Notes under the pieces: model-generated
Database searches by the model: none
The model's input: only the letters and a program-made list of their open reading frames with translations
Told to the model about the DNA's origin: nothing
Assembly (NCBI GenBank): GCA_031256795.1
Contig: JAIRPW010000029.1
Location: 24,397 to 88,396 of the forward strand
DNA length: 64,000 nucleotides
Direction of reading: 5' to 3'
Source of the DNA: Zoogloeaceae bacterium
Lineage (GTDB): Bacteria > Pseudomonadota > Gammaproteobacteria > Burkholderiales > Rhodocyclaceae
Shown: positions 26,348 to 35,770 of the stretch, piece after piece
How positions within the stretch are numbered: the first letter of the stretch is position 1
How the letters are laid out: each line of letters begins with the position of its first letter
Program-made: the position numbers and the translations under genes

Positions 26348-27880
26348 CTATCCGCGCGCCCAGGGCGCGGCAAGCCATAGGAACAGCGCGAGCAACGCCG
26401 CTCCTTCCATCCAAAGCAAACGGCGCAGACGGCGCCGCTCCGTTTTCAGCGCGCGCACGGTTTTCTCCATTTCCGAGGAACCCGCCAAAGGAATGGCCGC
26501 CAGCGCCTGATGCAAGAGGCGCGGCAGACGCGGCAATTCGCGCGCCCAGCGCGGCGCTTCCGCCCGAATGTTTCGCATGAGAGCGCGCCAGCCGACCTGC
26601 TCGCTCATCCAGCGTTCCAGAAACGGCTTGGCCGTTTGCCACAAATCAAGCCCAGGATCCAGCTGCCGCCCCAGCCCTTCGATGTTCAGCAGGGTTTTTT
26701 GCAGCATGATGAGCTGCGGCTGAATTTCCACGTTGAAACGGCGGCTGGTCTGAAAAAGGCGCAGCAAAAGTTTGCCAAAGGAAATTTCAATCAGCGGGCG
26801 ATCAAAAATAGGCTCGCACACCGCGCGAATCGCGGCCTCGAATTCCTCCACGCGCGTTCCAGCGGGAACCCAGCCGGATTCCACATGGTTTTCCGCCACT
26901 TTTTTGTAATCGCGGCGAAAAAAGGCAAGAAAATTCTGCGCGAGATAATTCTTGTCATTTTCCGTGAGCGTTCCGACAATGCCGAAATCCAGCAGCGCGT
27001 AGCGCCCGTCGTCCCGCACAAAAATGTTTCCGGGGTGCATGTCCGCATGGAAAAAACCATCCCGAAATACCTGAGTAAAGAAAATTTCTACGCCCGCCGC
27101 CGCGAGCCGGGATAAATCATGCCCTTCCGCGCGCAATGCCGCAATCCGGGAAATTGGCGTTCCCTGCATTCGTTCCATAACCATGACCGACGGGGAACAC
27201 CACTCCCAATACACTTCCGGGATGACAAGCAGGGGAGAGTCAGAGAAATTCCGCCGCAGCTGCGCGCAGTTTGCGGCCTCCCGCATAAGGTCCAATTCAT
27301 CGCGCAGATAGCGCGCGAATTCCGCGACGACTTGCCGCGCTTTCAGGCGTCTCCCGTCATCCCATACGCGCTCCAGCAGATTGGCCGCCGTATCCATGAG
27401 CGCGAGATCTTTTTCAATAACCGTCTCGACGTCCGGGCGCAGAATTTTGACCGCAACTTCGCGTCCATCCGGCAGGGTCGCAAAATGCACCTGCGCGACC
27501 GAGGCGGACGCGACCGGAACGGGGTTAAAGGCTGTAAAAACCTCATGCGCCGGACGCCCGTAAGCGCGGAAAACTTCGGCAAGCGCCGTTTCCGGCGCGA
27601 AGGGCGGGGCCTGATCCTGTAAACGCGACAGTTCATCCGCCAGATCAACCGGCAAAAGATCGCGGCGCGTGGAGAGCATCTGCCCGAACTTCACGAAAAT
27701 CGGCCCCAATTCTTCCAGGGCGCAGCGCAAACGTTGGGCGCGCGGCGCGGAAAAATCGCGCCAGAAACACAAGGCGGCCAAAAAACGCGCCGCGCCAGAA
27801 TGCGCCAGCGTCAGCGCCATGACGTCTAGGCCATGACGATTGGCGGTGAAAAGGATTTTGATCAGACGGAAAAAGCGCAT
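26348..27880 (-). CDS. ubiB: Ubiquinone biosynthesis atypical kinase/ATPase UbiB
   Basis: ABC1/ADCK-family protein that supports ubiquinone synthesis at the inner membrane, probably as an ATPase extracting lipid intermediates. 510 residues: family-specific KFGQ (64-67) with STRRDLLP; the alanine-rich loop SASVAQVH; lysine in [18 protein letters not shown] (about 280); LLDFG; and a C-terminal hydrophobic segment ([18 protein letters not shown]). The ATG at 27880 (MRFFRLIKI) matches the usual start; the TTG-initiated extension is rejected. 74 nt downstream of the rsmB-like gene and 7 nt before the SNF2 gene. Confidence 0.95.
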   Translation of the reverse strand: MRFFRLIKILFTANRHGLDVMALTLAHSGAARFLAALCFWRDFSAPRAQRLRCALEELGPIFVKFGQMLSTRRDLLPVDLADELSRLQDQAPPFAPETALAEVFRAYGRPAHEVFTAFNPVPVASASVAQVHFATLPDGREVAVKILRPDVETVIEKDLALMDTAANLLERVWDDGRRLKARQVVAEFARYLRDELDLMREAANCAQLRRNFSDSPLLVIPEVYWEWCSPSVMVMERMQGTPISRIAALRAEGHDLSRLAAAGVEIFFTQVFRDGFFHADMHPGNIFVRDDGRYALLDFGIVGTLTENDKNYLAQNFLAFFRRDYKKVAENHVESGWVPAGTRVEEFEAAIRAVCEPIFDRPLIEISFGKLLLRLFQTSRRFNVEIQPQLIMLQKTLLNIEGLGRQLDPGLDLWQTAKPFLERWMSEQVGWRALMRNIRAEAPRWARELPRLPRLLHQALAAIPLAGSSEMEKTVRALKTERRRLRRLLWMEGAALLALFLWLAAPWARG

Positions 27881-27954
27881 GAACGGAACGTTGAAAAGAC
27901 GACGGCAAAACAAAAGTGTAGCAGGGAAAGCGCCCGCGCTCGCGCCAGATCGCT

Positions 27955-29205
27955 TTATGCGCGGCGCATCAGCGCGGCATAAAAGCCGTCCGTACCGTGA
28001 GTGTGCGGCAGAGAGCGGCGCGTCTCCAGCAAGGAAAAATCTGCGGATTCGCCGAGAAAGGATTCCGTCACCGCTTCATTTTCTTCTCGCAGCAGACTGC
28101 ATGTCGCGTACAGAAGCGTTCCGCCCGGACGCACAAGACGGGCGGCGGCGGCAAGAATTCCGCGCTGGCGCGCCGCCAGTTCCGTTACGCTTTCCGGAGT
28201 TTGCCGCCACTTGAGATCGGGATTGCGGCGCAGCGTGCCCAGCCCGGAACAGGGCGCGTCTACCAGTACCCGGTCCATTTTCCCGCGCAAACGCTTCAGC
28301 CGCGCGTCGCTTTCGGAATCAATCCGCACCGGATGGACATTGGACAGCCCGGAGCGCGCGAGCCGGGGCTTTAATTTTTCCAGCCGTTTTTCGGAAACAT
28401 CAAAGGCATAAAGTCTTCCGGTATTGCGCATCAACATGCCCAACAGCAAGGTTTTCCCGCCCGCGCCCGCGCAAAAATCCGCTACGGCCTCGCCGCGCCG
28501 GGGCGCGAGCAGCAATCCCAGCAGCTGACTTCCCTCGTCCTGAACTTCCACCTGTCCTTGCAGGAACAAAGGATGCCGGGAGACGTCCGGCTTCCCCGTG
28601 AGACGCAGCGCAAAAGGCGCGTGTTCACCAGGGCGCGCCAAAATTCCGTCCGCGGCAAACGCGGCCAGCGCGTCCTCGCGCGTGGTTTTTAGCAGGTTGA
28701 CGCGCATATCCAAAGGCGCGGATTGATTCAGGGCGCGGATCAGTGCGTCGGCTGCCTCGCCGTATTCCGCATCCAGTCGTTCGGAGAGCCAATCGGGAAG
28801 GTTGCGCCGCGCGGCGGGCGAAAGCGCCGCGTCGTCAAAACGTTTGACGGACGCCAGCCAGATTGCCTCGTCTTTTTTCAGCAGCGGCTCCAATTCGCGC
28901 AGATTTCGCCCCTCGCAGGAGAGCGCCGCGAGCAAAAGGCGGCGCGGGGTTGCGCGTCCTCCCTCCAATTCCGCGCGGGCGCGCAAAGTCCGCAAATGAC
29001 GCAGGACAGAAAAGCTCGCTTCGGCCACGATGCCGCGCTCGGTATGCCCCATGCCGGGATTCGACCGGAAATAGCGCGACAAAGTTGTGTCCGCGGGATA
29101 GGCGAAAGAGAGCAATATCTCCAGCGCCGCTTCCGCGCGGTGAAAAAGAACGGGTTTCAGCAACGAAACTTTGGGCGCGGCAGTTTTTAGGGCGGCAGTC
29201 ATCAT
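27955..29205 (-). CDS. rsmB: RsmB/NOP-type rRNA (cytosine-C5) methyltransferase
   Basis: SAM-dependent m5C methyltransferase of the NOL1/NOP2/Sun family, probably acting on 16S rRNA. The 416-residue protein has motif [15 protein letters not shown] (about 243-256), the motif IV active-site [15 protein letters not shown] (about 315-329) and the motif VI Cys in YATCSLL (about 368); both cysteines are present. The N-terminal part ([23 protein letters not shown]) is the betaproteobacterial variant rather than a classical NusB-like domain, so the exact rRNA target is not certain. Start at the double ATG 29205/29202; 13 nt after the DUF3108 gene. Confidence 0.85.
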   Translation of the reverse strand: MMTAALKTAAPKVSLLKPVLFHRAEAALEILLSFAYPADTTLSRYFRSNPGMGHTERGIVAEASFSVLRHLRTLRARAELEGGRATPRRLLLAALSCEGRNLRELEPLLKKDEAIWLASVKRFDDAALSPAARRNLPDWLSERLDAEYGEAADALIRALNQSAPLDMRVNLLKTTREDALAAFAADGILARPGEHAPFALRLTGKPDVSRHPLFLQGQVEVQDEGSQLLGLLLAPRRGEAVADFCAGAGGKTLLLGMLMRNTGRLYAFDVSEKRLEKLKPRLARSGLSNVHPVRIDSESDARLKRLRGKMDRVLVDAPCSGLGTLRRNPDLKWRQTPESVTELAARQRGILAAAARLVRPGGTLLYATCSLLREENEAVTESFLGESADFSLLETRRSLPHTHGTDGFYAALMRRA

Positions 29206-29218
29206 GGCAGTCAAAAGA

Positions 29219-30544
29219 TCAAGGGAGCGCGAGTTCGGAATCAAGTTCCGGCGCGGGTTCCGAATCTGCCGCTTCTTCGGCGGATTCGGCATTCCAGGAG
29301 ACAAAGCGCAATTCATAGGCGTCGCCTTCCCGGTCAATATAACGAAACTGTAACGGCGGCATAAATGGACGCAGCCAAAAATCCAGCGCGCCGCGCCCGG
29401 AAAGCCGCAGGTGCAGCGTTTGAAATTCACCGCCCGGCGTGCTTAGCGTCTCTTCGCCCACAATCTCCACGCGGAACTCTTCATAATTTTTGCCCGTAGC
29501 GACCCATACCCGTAAATTTAGCGGCAAGCGTTCAGGAGAAAGCAAAGAACCGCCGCGTTCCCAGTTTTGCGGGATTTCCGACGGCAGCAGCGCTTGCTCG
29601 TCCTTTTCCACGCTGAAAAAACCGTGCGCCCAGACCAGCATTTGTCCGTAAAGACTTAAAATATCCTGACTTGCGCGCCGCAAGGGAAATTGCTTCTGCC
29701 GTCCGGAGAGATGGATCGTCAAAGTTTGCTCCGCGCGCTGAAACTCAGTGATCTCCCGGATTTCCTCATTCCGCGCCACCTGATAGCGCAGCGGATGAAA
29801 TCCGCTTTCCGGGCGCGTGACGCCGGTGCTTTCCATATCCATGCGGATCGGGTAAATCAGCGAGATCAGCCCGCTTGTATTGAGATGCAGAGCCAGACGA
29901 TAGTACCCCGAACGGAATTCCCAGAAAAAAAACGCCGTACCAATTTCCAGGGATTTTTCGCCGCGATAGACGTTGTAGTCAACGTTTCCCCGCCAGTGCA
30001 GTTCTCCTCCGTTCGGCAGAAGCAGATTTGCCGGTTTATGCTCGCGCAGAAAGTCAATGCCGCGATCATTCCACATCGTCGCGATTTCGGCAAAATCATC
30101 TTCCCTGTGTTCCGGGTCCAGATATTCTTCCGGGGGCGTCTCCGGCGCAGCGGGTTTTTCATCCGGGGGCGCGGCTTCCTCCGGCGCGGGTTTTGTTTTT
30201 GCAGTCTGCGGAAGTTCCGGGGAAACCGTTTCTTCCGGGGGCTGCGGCTTTTCCTGTTTCGGCTTTGGCGTTACCGGTTCCGGCGCTTTCGGCTTCGGCG
30301 TTTCTACCTGTCGGCGCGGCGGAGAAGATAAATTGGCCGACATTCGCCACTGCGGCTTGGCAGGTTCAAACAGCAGCTTAAGAAAGCTGCCGCTCCATGC
30401 CTCCAGCAGCAGGATATGCAGCAAAAAAGACAGCAACACTGCCGCAAATAACGAATAACGCGGGAATACCGCGAGCAAGCGGGGAAATACGGAAAAAGCG
30501 CGGATTTTCGCCGGCGCGGCGCGCGGCCTCCATTCCGTTGCCAT
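29219..30544 (-). CDS. DUF3108 protein with a TonB-like N-terminus
   Basis: 441 residues. One N-terminal transmembrane helix (about 28-48, LFAAVLLSFLLHILLLEAW), then a Pro/Glu/Lys-rich linker (about 75-150) like the periplasm-spanning part of TonB, then a DUF3108 domain (from about residue 175, ELHWRGNVDYNVYRG to RYIDREGDAYELRFVSW) in the periplasm. The domain is beta-rich and of unknown function. The start ATG at 30544 (MATEWRPR) is 5 nt after the purN stop. The order purN-DUF3108-rsmB is a recurring betaproteobacterial arrangement. Confidence 0.82.
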   Translation of the reverse strand: MATEWRPRAAPAKIRAFSVFPRLLAVFPRYSLFAAVLLSFLLHILLLEAWSGSFLKLLFEPAKPQWRMSANLSSPPRRQVETPKPKAPEPVTPKPKQEKPQPPEETVSPELPQTAKTKPAPEEAAPPDEKPAAPETPPEEYLDPEHREDDFAEIATMWNDRGIDFLREHKPANLLLPNGGELHWRGNVDYNVYRGEKSLEIGTAFFFWEFRSGYYRLALHLNTSGLISLIYPIRMDMESTGVTRPESGFHPLRYQVARNEEIREITEFQRAEQTLTIHLSGRQKQFPLRRASQDILSLYGQMLVWAHGFFSVEKDEQALLPSEIPQNWERGGSLLSPERLPLNLRVWVATGKNYEEFRVEIVGEETLSTPGGEFQTLHLRLSGRGALDFWLRPFMPPLQFRYIDREGDAYELRFVSWNAESAEEAADSEPAPELDSELALP

Positions 30545-30549
30545 AGTAT

Positions 30550-31218
30550 TCAGTCCGCAGACGTGTCCGGCAAAAGCCGGGGAGCGCAAAGCGCGTCAGC
30601 CGTTGTCGCTTTCCCGCGCAGCCGCGCCCGCCCGCCTTCCAGACGTAAACGCCCTTCCACAAACCAGCGCACGGCAGCCGGAAATATTTGATGTTCAGCC
30701 GCCAGTACCCGCGCGGCCAGACTGGCCTCATCATCCTCGTCCAGTACCGGAACGGCGGCCTGCGCGACGATAGGACCGGCGTCCAGATCGGCGGTTACAA
30801 AATGCACGGTCGCTCCATGCAGGCGCACTCCCGCTTCCAGAGCGCGGCGGTGCGTATGCAGACCCGGAAAAGACGGCAAAAGCGACGGATGAATATTCAG
30901 CATTTTTCCCGCATAACGCCGTGTAAACGCCTCGCCCAAAATGCGCATAAAGCCCGCAAACACAATTAAATCTGGCGCGTATTCCTCCATGGCGTCTGTC
31001 AGGCGCGCGTCAAACAGCGCGCTGTTTCCCGCGCAGGCGCTTGCGTCAATTATCCGCGCGCAAATTCCTTCCGCCGCCGCGAAATCCAGCCCCGGAGCGT
31101 TGCGGTCCGCAAGCACAGCGGCAATATCAGCCGCGCCCAGCAGTCCGGAGCGCCAGGCGCGAATCAGACATGCCATATTGCTGCCGCGCCCGGAAATTAA
31201 AATAACGATTTTCTTCAT
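30550..31218 (-). CDS. purN: Phosphoribosylglycinamide formyltransferase PurN
   Basis: Transfers a formyl group from 10-formyl-THF to GAR in purine synthesis. 222 residues: ISGRGSNM phosphate-binding loop near the N-terminus, VFAGFMRIL, and the catalytic NIHPSLLPSFPG and DLDAGPIVAQAAV (catalytic Asp). The tail (about 190-222) is an unconserved extension. Its start overlaps the end of the upstream lipoprotein gene by 4 nt (ATGA). Confidence 0.95.
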   Translation of the reverse strand: MKKIVILISGRGSNMACLIRAWRSGLLGAADIAAVLADRNAPGLDFAAAEGICARIIDASACAGNSALFDARLTDAMEEYAPDLIVFAGFMRILGEAFTRRYAGKMLNIHPSLLPSFPGLHTHRRALEAGVRLHGATVHFVTADLDAGPIVAQAAVPVLDEDDEASLAARVLAAEHQIFPAAVRWFVEGRLRLEGGRARLRGKATTADALCAPRLLPDTSAD

Positions 31219-31979
31219 TTCAAAAAACCTACAGGCAAAAAAACCGCGGTCGCCAGCGATTGAGCCACTCGGTTGATGGCGCGGCCATTACGGTCCTCCA
31301 CTACTCTGGCCACAAAATCCAGAAGCGCGATTATCTTGCCAAACTCTCGTTCAAAGGAAAGATTTCGCGCGTTCGCGGATAGCGCGTTGGACAGAAGAAA
31401 CGATTCGCCCGCCTCGTTTTTCATCTCGGCGAGTTTCCAGGCCGCGATTTCCACATTCCGCGCGCAGTTGTATAGCTTTTGCGCCTCCAGTGAGTCTAGG
31501 AAAAAAAATTCCTCCCGATGCTCGTAGGCCGCGTCTACCATGCTCAACAAGCCATAAAGAAACGCCGCGACCCGGTCAAAAGCGTAATTTGGCGTAAAAG
31601 CCAGCAAAATGGCCGCGCTTTCTTTTGCTTCTCCTATTCCTTGCGGCGCGGCGTCCCGAAAGCGTTTGAGCCGCCCCAGAGCCTCTTCCAGGCTCGCAGC
31701 CGCTTTGCGCCATTCACGCGGATTGCGCCGGTACAGCTTTTCCGCCAGAAGAAACAGCGAAATCATGATTTCTTCCCGGCTGTTGTCAAAAATCCGGTCA
31801 ATGTCCGTTTTGGCCAAATATTCGGGCGCGACGCGGGTTTCCTTTTGCCCAGAGCGGTCTCGCCGAACCGCGCAGGCCGAGAGGCCGGAGAGCGCCGACA
31901 GAAAAAAACCGCGCGCAAGGCCTTGCAGCCAGCGTCGCCGGGAAGAGTCCGCCGCGAAAGGCGATCCCATGAGGGACAT
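31215..31979 (-). CDS. Putative lipoprotein of unknown function
   Basis: 254 residues from the ATG at 31979, 5 nt after the DedA gene. The N-terminus has an RRRW twin-arginine-like patch, a hydrophobic stretch (LARGFFLSALSGLSAC) and a lipobox LSAC, giving a mature N-terminal cysteine at about residue 34. The mature part is helical and charged, without a domain that I recognise. The gene overlaps purN by 4 nt, so it is cotranscribed with the purN operon. Lipoprotein prediction: fairly sure. Function: unknown. Confidence 0.7.
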   Translation of the reverse strand: MSLMGSPFAADSSRRRWLQGLARGFFLSALSGLSACAVRRDRSGQKETRVAPEYLAKTDIDRIFDNSREEIMISLFLLAEKLYRRNPREWRKAAASLEEALGRLKRFRDAAPQGIGEAKESAAILLAFTPNYAFDRVAAFLYGLLSMVDAAYEHREEFFFLDSLEAQKLYNCARNVEIAAWKLAEMKNEAGESFLLSNALSANARNLSFEREFGKIIALLDFVARVVEDRNGRAINRVAQSLATAVFLPVGFLK

Positions 31980-31984
31980 ACGAT

Positions 31985-32662
31985 TTAGTCCGGCGGCGCG
32001 GTTTTCCCCCGCCGCAAAAAAGCCGCCATAATCGGCAAAAGGGATACAACGACAATGAGCAGCATGAGCAGCGCAAGATTCCTGCGCACCCATTCCAGAT
32101 TGCCAAACCAATAGCCCAGGGCGCACAGCAGAAAAACCCAGGCCAGCGCGCCGCAAACATTAAAAAAAACAAACCGGCCATAGGCCATACGGCCAATCCC
32201 GGCGACAAAAGGCGCAAACGTGCGCAATAGCGGCAAAAACCGGGAAAGCGCGATGGTCTTCCCGCCGTGCCGCACATAAAACGCTTGCGTTTTTTCCAGC
32301 GCGCTACGATTGAAAAAGCGGGAATTCGGCCACTGGAACACGCGCGGCCCCAAAAAGCGCCCAATCTGATAGTTGATCGTATTACCCAGAATCGCGGCAG
32401 CCGACAAGGTTCCTGTCAAAAGCCAGAAATCAAGGCTTTGTCCGGCGTTCTCCCCCGGCGCGACCGGCAGGGCGGCCAGCGCCCCCGCGGCAAATAACAG
32501 CGAATCCCCCGGCAGAAAAGGCGTCACCACAAAACCGGTTTCCGCAAAAACAATCAGAAAAAGCACAGGATAAACCCAGCCGCCGTAAGCTGCCGCTAAA
32601 TCCGCCAAATGCTGATCCAGGTGCAGAACGAGATCGAAAAGCCAGGGAAAGAATTCCATCAT
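31985..32662 (-). CDS. DedA-family inner-membrane protein
   Basis: 225 residues, several predicted transmembrane helices. The family motifs are clear: ETGFVVTPFLPGDSLLFAAG (about 41-60), GNTINYQIGRFLG, and SRFLPLLRTFAPFVAGIGRM (about 141-160). DedA proteins are scramblase/flippase-like transporters of phospholipids or undecaprenyl phosphate; the lipid handled here is not known. 10 nt after the CNP1-like gene and 5 nt before the lipoprotein gene in the same run. Confidence 0.9.
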   Translation of the reverse strand: MMEFFPWLFDLVLHLDQHLADLAAAYGGWVYPVLFLIVFAETGFVVTPFLPGDSLLFAAGALAALPVAPGENAGQSLDFWLLTGTLSAAAILGNTINYQIGRFLGPRVFQWPNSRFFNRSALEKTQAFYVRHGGKTIALSRFLPLLRTFAPFVAGIGRMAYGRFVFFNVCGALAWVFLLCALGYWFGNLEWVRRNLALLMLLIVVVSLLPIMAAFLRRGKTAPPD

Positions 32663-32672
32663 GGAAAGAGCG

Positions 32673-33254
32673 TCAGGGCGCGGCTTCCAGCGGTTCTCCC
32701 TCTTTGCGTATCCGGCGCGTTACCTCGTCTACGCGAGAGGCCAAAATGCCGTCGGGGCATAAAAAATCCTGATAAAGCGCCGCGTGATGACGCAGAACAG
32801 GCGTCTCGCGTACCGGCGACCAACGCGCGCCGCGCGCCGGACTCCAGGTTTTCTGCGCGGGACGCCCCAAGGCATAGATACGCCGCTCGCGCGTCTGGCA
32901 GCGCATCCCTTCATAGCTGACATTGCGCACCCCGGAAGGGCTGATCACAAGCAACGTATAGCGCGCCACGCCATCGCTGTCCAAACGCAGGCGCGCGGCG
33001 TCAAGATAAAACCGGCTCGTGGTTCCCGCGCTTACATAAAAGCTATAAAAATCAGCGTCATTCGGATATTCCGGCAATTCAACCGCAGACTCTGCCCAGG
33101 GTTTGGCCGGGTTTTCGTCTTCGTCGCTGGTGTAAGTTTCCGGGCGGGTATTCAGAATATTTTCCCGCGCCCAGCCCGGCAAGACGCAAATCCAAAGCAG
33201 CGATCCCGCGAACGCGCGCAGCAAAAACCGCGCGATTGTCCCGCGTTGCGTCAT
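32673..33254 (-). CDS. CNP1-like periplasmic protein
   Basis: 193 residues with an N-terminal signal peptide (hydrophobic about 9-28, WA-RE junction). The body matches the CNP1-like family: [54 protein letters not shown], and ALYQDFLCP. The family is exported and of unknown function, common in betaproteobacteria next to rppH as here. The start overlaps the end of rppH by 4 nt. Confidence 0.82.
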   Translation of the reverse strand: MTQRGTIARFLLRAFAGSLLWICVLPGWARENILNTRPETYTSDEDENPAKPWAESAVELPEYPNDADFYSFYVSAGTTSRFYLDAARLRLDSDGVARYTLLVISPSGVRNVSYEGMRCQTRERRIYALGRPAQKTWSPARGARWSPVRETPVLRHHAALYQDFLCPDGILASRVDEVTRRIRKEGEPLEAAP

Positions 33255-33844
33255 ACCGTCGCGCCGCGCAGGGACGGTATTGCCGCCTTCCCGCTTTCAA
33301 ACCGGGCCGAAATCCGGTCTTCTTCCGCAGCGGACAGCGCCAGCGCCTCTTCCAGCGTCGGCGCGGGAGAAACGACGCCGATATAGCGCGCCAGTTCACA
33401 CAGCGCCTTGTGATAGACCTCGCGCTTGAATTCAATCACCGTATCCAGCGGAATCCAGTAATCATGCCAGCGCCAGGCGTCAAATTCCGGTCGCGCGCAG
33501 GCGCGCAGAGAAATATCATGATCGCGTCCCACGAGGCGCAGCAAAAACCATATTTGCTTTTGTCCCCGGTAAGAGCCGCGCCATTCGCGCCGGATCCACT
33601 GTACAGGCACTTCATAGCGCAGCCATTCCTTGGTGCGACCAAGGATTGCGACATGTTCGGGGGAAAGCCCGATCTCTTCATGCAATTCGCGGTACATGGC
33701 CTCTTCCGGCGTTTCGCCGTGCTTGATGCCGCCTTGCGGAAACTGCCAGGAGTGTTCGCGGATTCTTTTTCCCCAGAATACTTCGTTTTTGGCGTTGCAT
33801 AGAACAATACCGACATTCGGGCGGAAACCATCCCTGTCGAGCAT
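33251..33844 (-). CDS. rppH: RNA pyrophosphohydrolase RppH (NudH)
   Basis: Nudix hydrolase that removes pyrophosphate from 5'-triphosphate RNA and so starts mRNA decay; also acts on diadenosine polyphosphates. 197 residues, starting [14 protein letters not shown] as in other RppH. The Nudix box runs from about 38 to 60 (GG, GETPEEA, REL.EEIGL) with all catalytic glutamates. QFPQGGI and the later [10 protein letters not shown] are family-typical. AAGGAATT lies just upstream of the ATG. First gene of the nine-gene run; divergent from the peroxidase gene. Confidence 0.95.
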   Translation of the reverse strand: MLDRDGFRPNVGIVLCNAKNEVFWGKRIREHSWQFPQGGIKHGETPEEAMYRELHEEIGLSPEHVAILGRTKEWLRYEVPVQWIRREWRGSYRGQKQIWFLLRLVGRDHDISLRACARPEFDAWRWHDYWIPLDTVIEFKREVYHKALCELARYIGVVSPAPTLEEALALSAAEEDRISARFESGKAAIPSLRGATV

Positions 33845-34002
33845 AACAATTCCTTAAAATGAATAGATGGATTGCCCTCATTCTGCCATATCTGGCACAG
33901 GGACGCAAAAATGGAAAGCCTGGGGAGTACCCGGAAACGCAAGAGAGCATGGCATAATAACGTTTGGCTTTCCTTTTCTCTTTGATTTTTAGGAACAAAC
34001 CT

Positions 34003-35004
34003 ATGATGTATAAAACGATCCTTGCTCTTGCGCTTTCTTTGTCCTGCCTGGCCTTGCGCTCTGGCGCGGCGATGGCCGAGGAGCCTATTTCTCCCATCAA
34101 GCCGCCTGCCCGTGTGCATTTGGGGATGGTAGAGCTAGGCAAGAAACTCTACTTTGATCCCCGGCTTTCCAAGTCAGGGTTTATTTCTTGCAATTCTTGC
34201 CACAATCTTTCCATGGGCGGTACGGACAACCTGCCTACATCCATTGGTGATCGCTGGCAGGAAGGGCCAATTAACGCGCCGACGGTGCTGAACTCCAGTC
34301 TGAATATCGCGCAATTCTGGGACGGGCGCGCGGCAGACCTTCAGGCGCAGGCAGGCGGCCCCATCGCCAATCCGAAAGAAATGGGCTTTTCGCATACGCT
34401 CGCGGTGCAGACGCTGGAGACCATTCCCGAATACGCGCGCGAATTCCGGCAGATTTTTGGGAAAGACAGCATCAGCATTGAGCAGGTAACGGAAGCGATC
34501 GCTGAATTTGAAAAAACCCTGGTGACGCCCAACGCCCGTTTTGACCAATGGCTTTTGGGAAAGGCGGACGCACTGACCGAGCAGGAGCGGGAAGGTTACG
34601 CGCTGTTCAAAAATAGCGGCTGCGTCGCTTGCCACAACGGCGAGGCGGCGGGGGGGAACTCTTTTCAAAAAATGGGTCTGATAGAGCCGTATCAAACCAA
34701 AAATGGCGCGGAGGGGCGTGCTGCGGTCACAGGGAAAGACGCGGAACGGTTTAATTTCAAGGTTCCGACTTTGCGCAATGTGGAACTAACCTATCCTTAC
34801 TTCCATGATGGCGCGGTCAATACGCTTACGGAAGCGGTGGATATTATGGGGCGGCTGCAGCTGGGCAGAAGGTTTACTCCAGAAGAAAACGCGAAAATCG
34901 TCGCTTTCCTGAAAACGCTGACCGGAGAGCAGCCGCGCTTTAATTTGCCGATTCTGCCGCCTTCTGCCGATAATACGCCGCGCCCGATTCCTTTCGGGCA
35001 GTAA
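34003..35004 (+). CDS. Di-haem cytochrome c peroxidase (CcpA/MacA family)
   Basis: Periplasmic enzyme that reduces hydrogen peroxide with electrons from small c-type cytochromes. 333 residues. Signal peptide to about residue 27 (AMA-EE). Two CXXCH haem sites: C63-C66-H67 (CNSCH) and C207-C210-H211 (CVACH). Flanking motifs LGKKLYFDPRLS, FWDGRAADLQAQA, KVPTLRNVELTYPYFHDG are typical. The ATG at 34003 has AGGA 8 nt upstream (33991-33994), so the longer frame is rejected. Monocistronic, ended by the terminator at 35026. Confidence 0.95.
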   Translation: MMYKTILALALSLSCLALRSGAAMAEEPISPIKPPARVHLGMVELGKKLYFDPRLSKSGFISCNSCHNLSMGGTDNLPTSIGDRWQEGPINAPTVLNSSLNIAQFWDGRAADLQAQAGGPIANPKEMGFSHTLAVQTLETIPEYAREFRQIFGKDSISIEQVTEAIAEFEKTLVTPNARFDQWLLGKADALTEQEREGYALFKNSGCVACHNGEAAGGNSFQKMGLIEPYQTKNGAEGRAAVTGKDAERFNFKVPTLRNVELTYPYFHDGAVNTLTEAVDIMGRLQLGRRFTPEENAKIVAFLKTLTGEQPRFNLPILPPSADNTPRPIPFGQ

Positions 35005-35025
35005 TAAACCGGCTTTTCGCGCATG

Positions 35026-35057
35026 AAAAAACAGGAGCGTTTCGCTCCTGTTTTTTT
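35026..35057 (+). terminator. Rho-independent terminator of the peroxidase gene
   Basis: ACAGGAGCG (35031-35039) pairs with CGCTCCTGT (35043-35051) around a TTT loop; the stem can be extended by the A-run before it (35026-35030) and the T-run after it (35052-35057). The sequence is partly copied 650 nt downstream. Confidence 0.9.
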
Positions 35058-35253
35058 GCGCGGCACGCTTTTCTGCCTATGGCATGTGATCGCATACGCA
35101 TAAACAACAAGCCAAAAGAACAGTCAATACTCGCTATGTCAAACCGTCGTATTTAGCGGGGAGCAACCGCACATATTTCATTCTAGGGGAAGCGCTGAAA
35201 GCAAGATGCGGGCGAGCAGTCTGTCCGGTATTTTTGCGCAAGAGGAATAAAGG
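35058..35253. other. Non-coding stretch between the peroxidase terminator and the decayed gene
   Basis: AT-richer than the neighbours. No DnaA box, tRNA or good promoter seen. It ends with GAGGAATAAAGG just before the ATG at 35254, a plausible ribosome-binding site for the broken gene. Confidence 0.5.
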
Positions 35254-35601
35254 ATGATTTATTTTTCATTGGCATGGATATTATATTGTACTTTTGTATA
35301 TCGTTCTTTGCCGGATAGACGGATGGAACAAATACCCAAAGAAGGCATGGAGGTCATTGAAGCATGGTTAAAAATAGAAAATGGCAAAAAGTCGGCGGCC
35401 TCCTCTGGATTTTTGTTTTTGCGCTTGCAGCGATAGTCCGAATGCCGTCCTTTTTTCGTATTGGAAGAATATACTGCTATAGTAGGAGCTCTCTATACTA
35501 TATTTTTCACTCTTATATTTTCACTGAGCCATTTTGGCACTGGTCTTGACGCCAATTCTCTTCGCGCTATTTATATAGAAATTAGTGATCGCGGGGTATA
35601 G
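35254..35601 (+). pseudogene. Broken small membrane-protein gene (two frameshifts)
   Basis: Read with two frame changes, the region gives about 115 coherent residues. It starts MIYFSLAWILYCTFVYRS and continues to KIENGK in frame 1. It then continues VGGLLWIFVFALAAIVRMPSFF in the +2 frame, then returns to frame 1 with VLEEYTAIVGALYTIFFTL and ends DANSLRAIYIEISDRGV at 35601. The first change falls at a run of five A (about 35385-35390), the second at a run of six T (about 35449-35454). Without correction, frame 1 stops at TAG 35434-35436. Three hydrophobic stretches suggest an inner-membrane protein. GAGGAATAAAGG precedes the ATG. The protein is not recognised. It could be a decayed gene or contain sequencing errors. 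Confidence 0.55.
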
Positions 35602-35677
35602 GATTCTTGGGGAGATAAAGGGCTGCTTAGAGGACATAAACATTTCCTGGCTTTCCTATACAAACAATGCGCGCATG

Positions 35678-35706
35678 AAAAACAGGAGCGAAAGCCCCTT
35701 GTTTTT
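35678..35706 (+). terminator. Imperfect second copy of the terminator hairpin, upstream of parA
   Basis: AAAAACAGG...CC.TTGTTTTT forms an imperfect hairpin with a bulged base and a GAAA loop. The left arm and its lead-in (GCGCATGAAAAA, CAGGAGCG) repeat the peroxidase terminator almost exactly. It would end transcription from the broken gene. Confidence 0.6.
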
Positions 35707-35730
35707 GTAGGCGCGGCGTGTATTCCGGCC

Positions 35731-35736
35731 TATAAT
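35731..35736 (+). promoter_or_regulatory. Candidate -10 element for parA
   Basis: Perfect TATAAT 35 nt upstream of the parA start. The only -35-like TTGTAG (35705-35710) is 20 nt away, longer than optimal. AGGAG at 35759-35763 is the ribosome-binding site. Confidence 0.4.
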
Positions 35737-35770
35737 TTCCCGGCTCAATCCTAACCATAGGAGTAGTTTT

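Noticed and set aside
33880..33925. Possible sigma-54 promoter (TGGCAC...GC) before the peroxidase gene
   Set aside because: The GG to GC distance is 9 nt instead of 10, and no activator context is seen.
35058..35770. Possible replication origin near the orientation change at about 34-36 kb
   Set aside because: No DnaA boxes, dnaA, gyrB or parS-like repeats; a skew change was judged by eye only and is not decisive.
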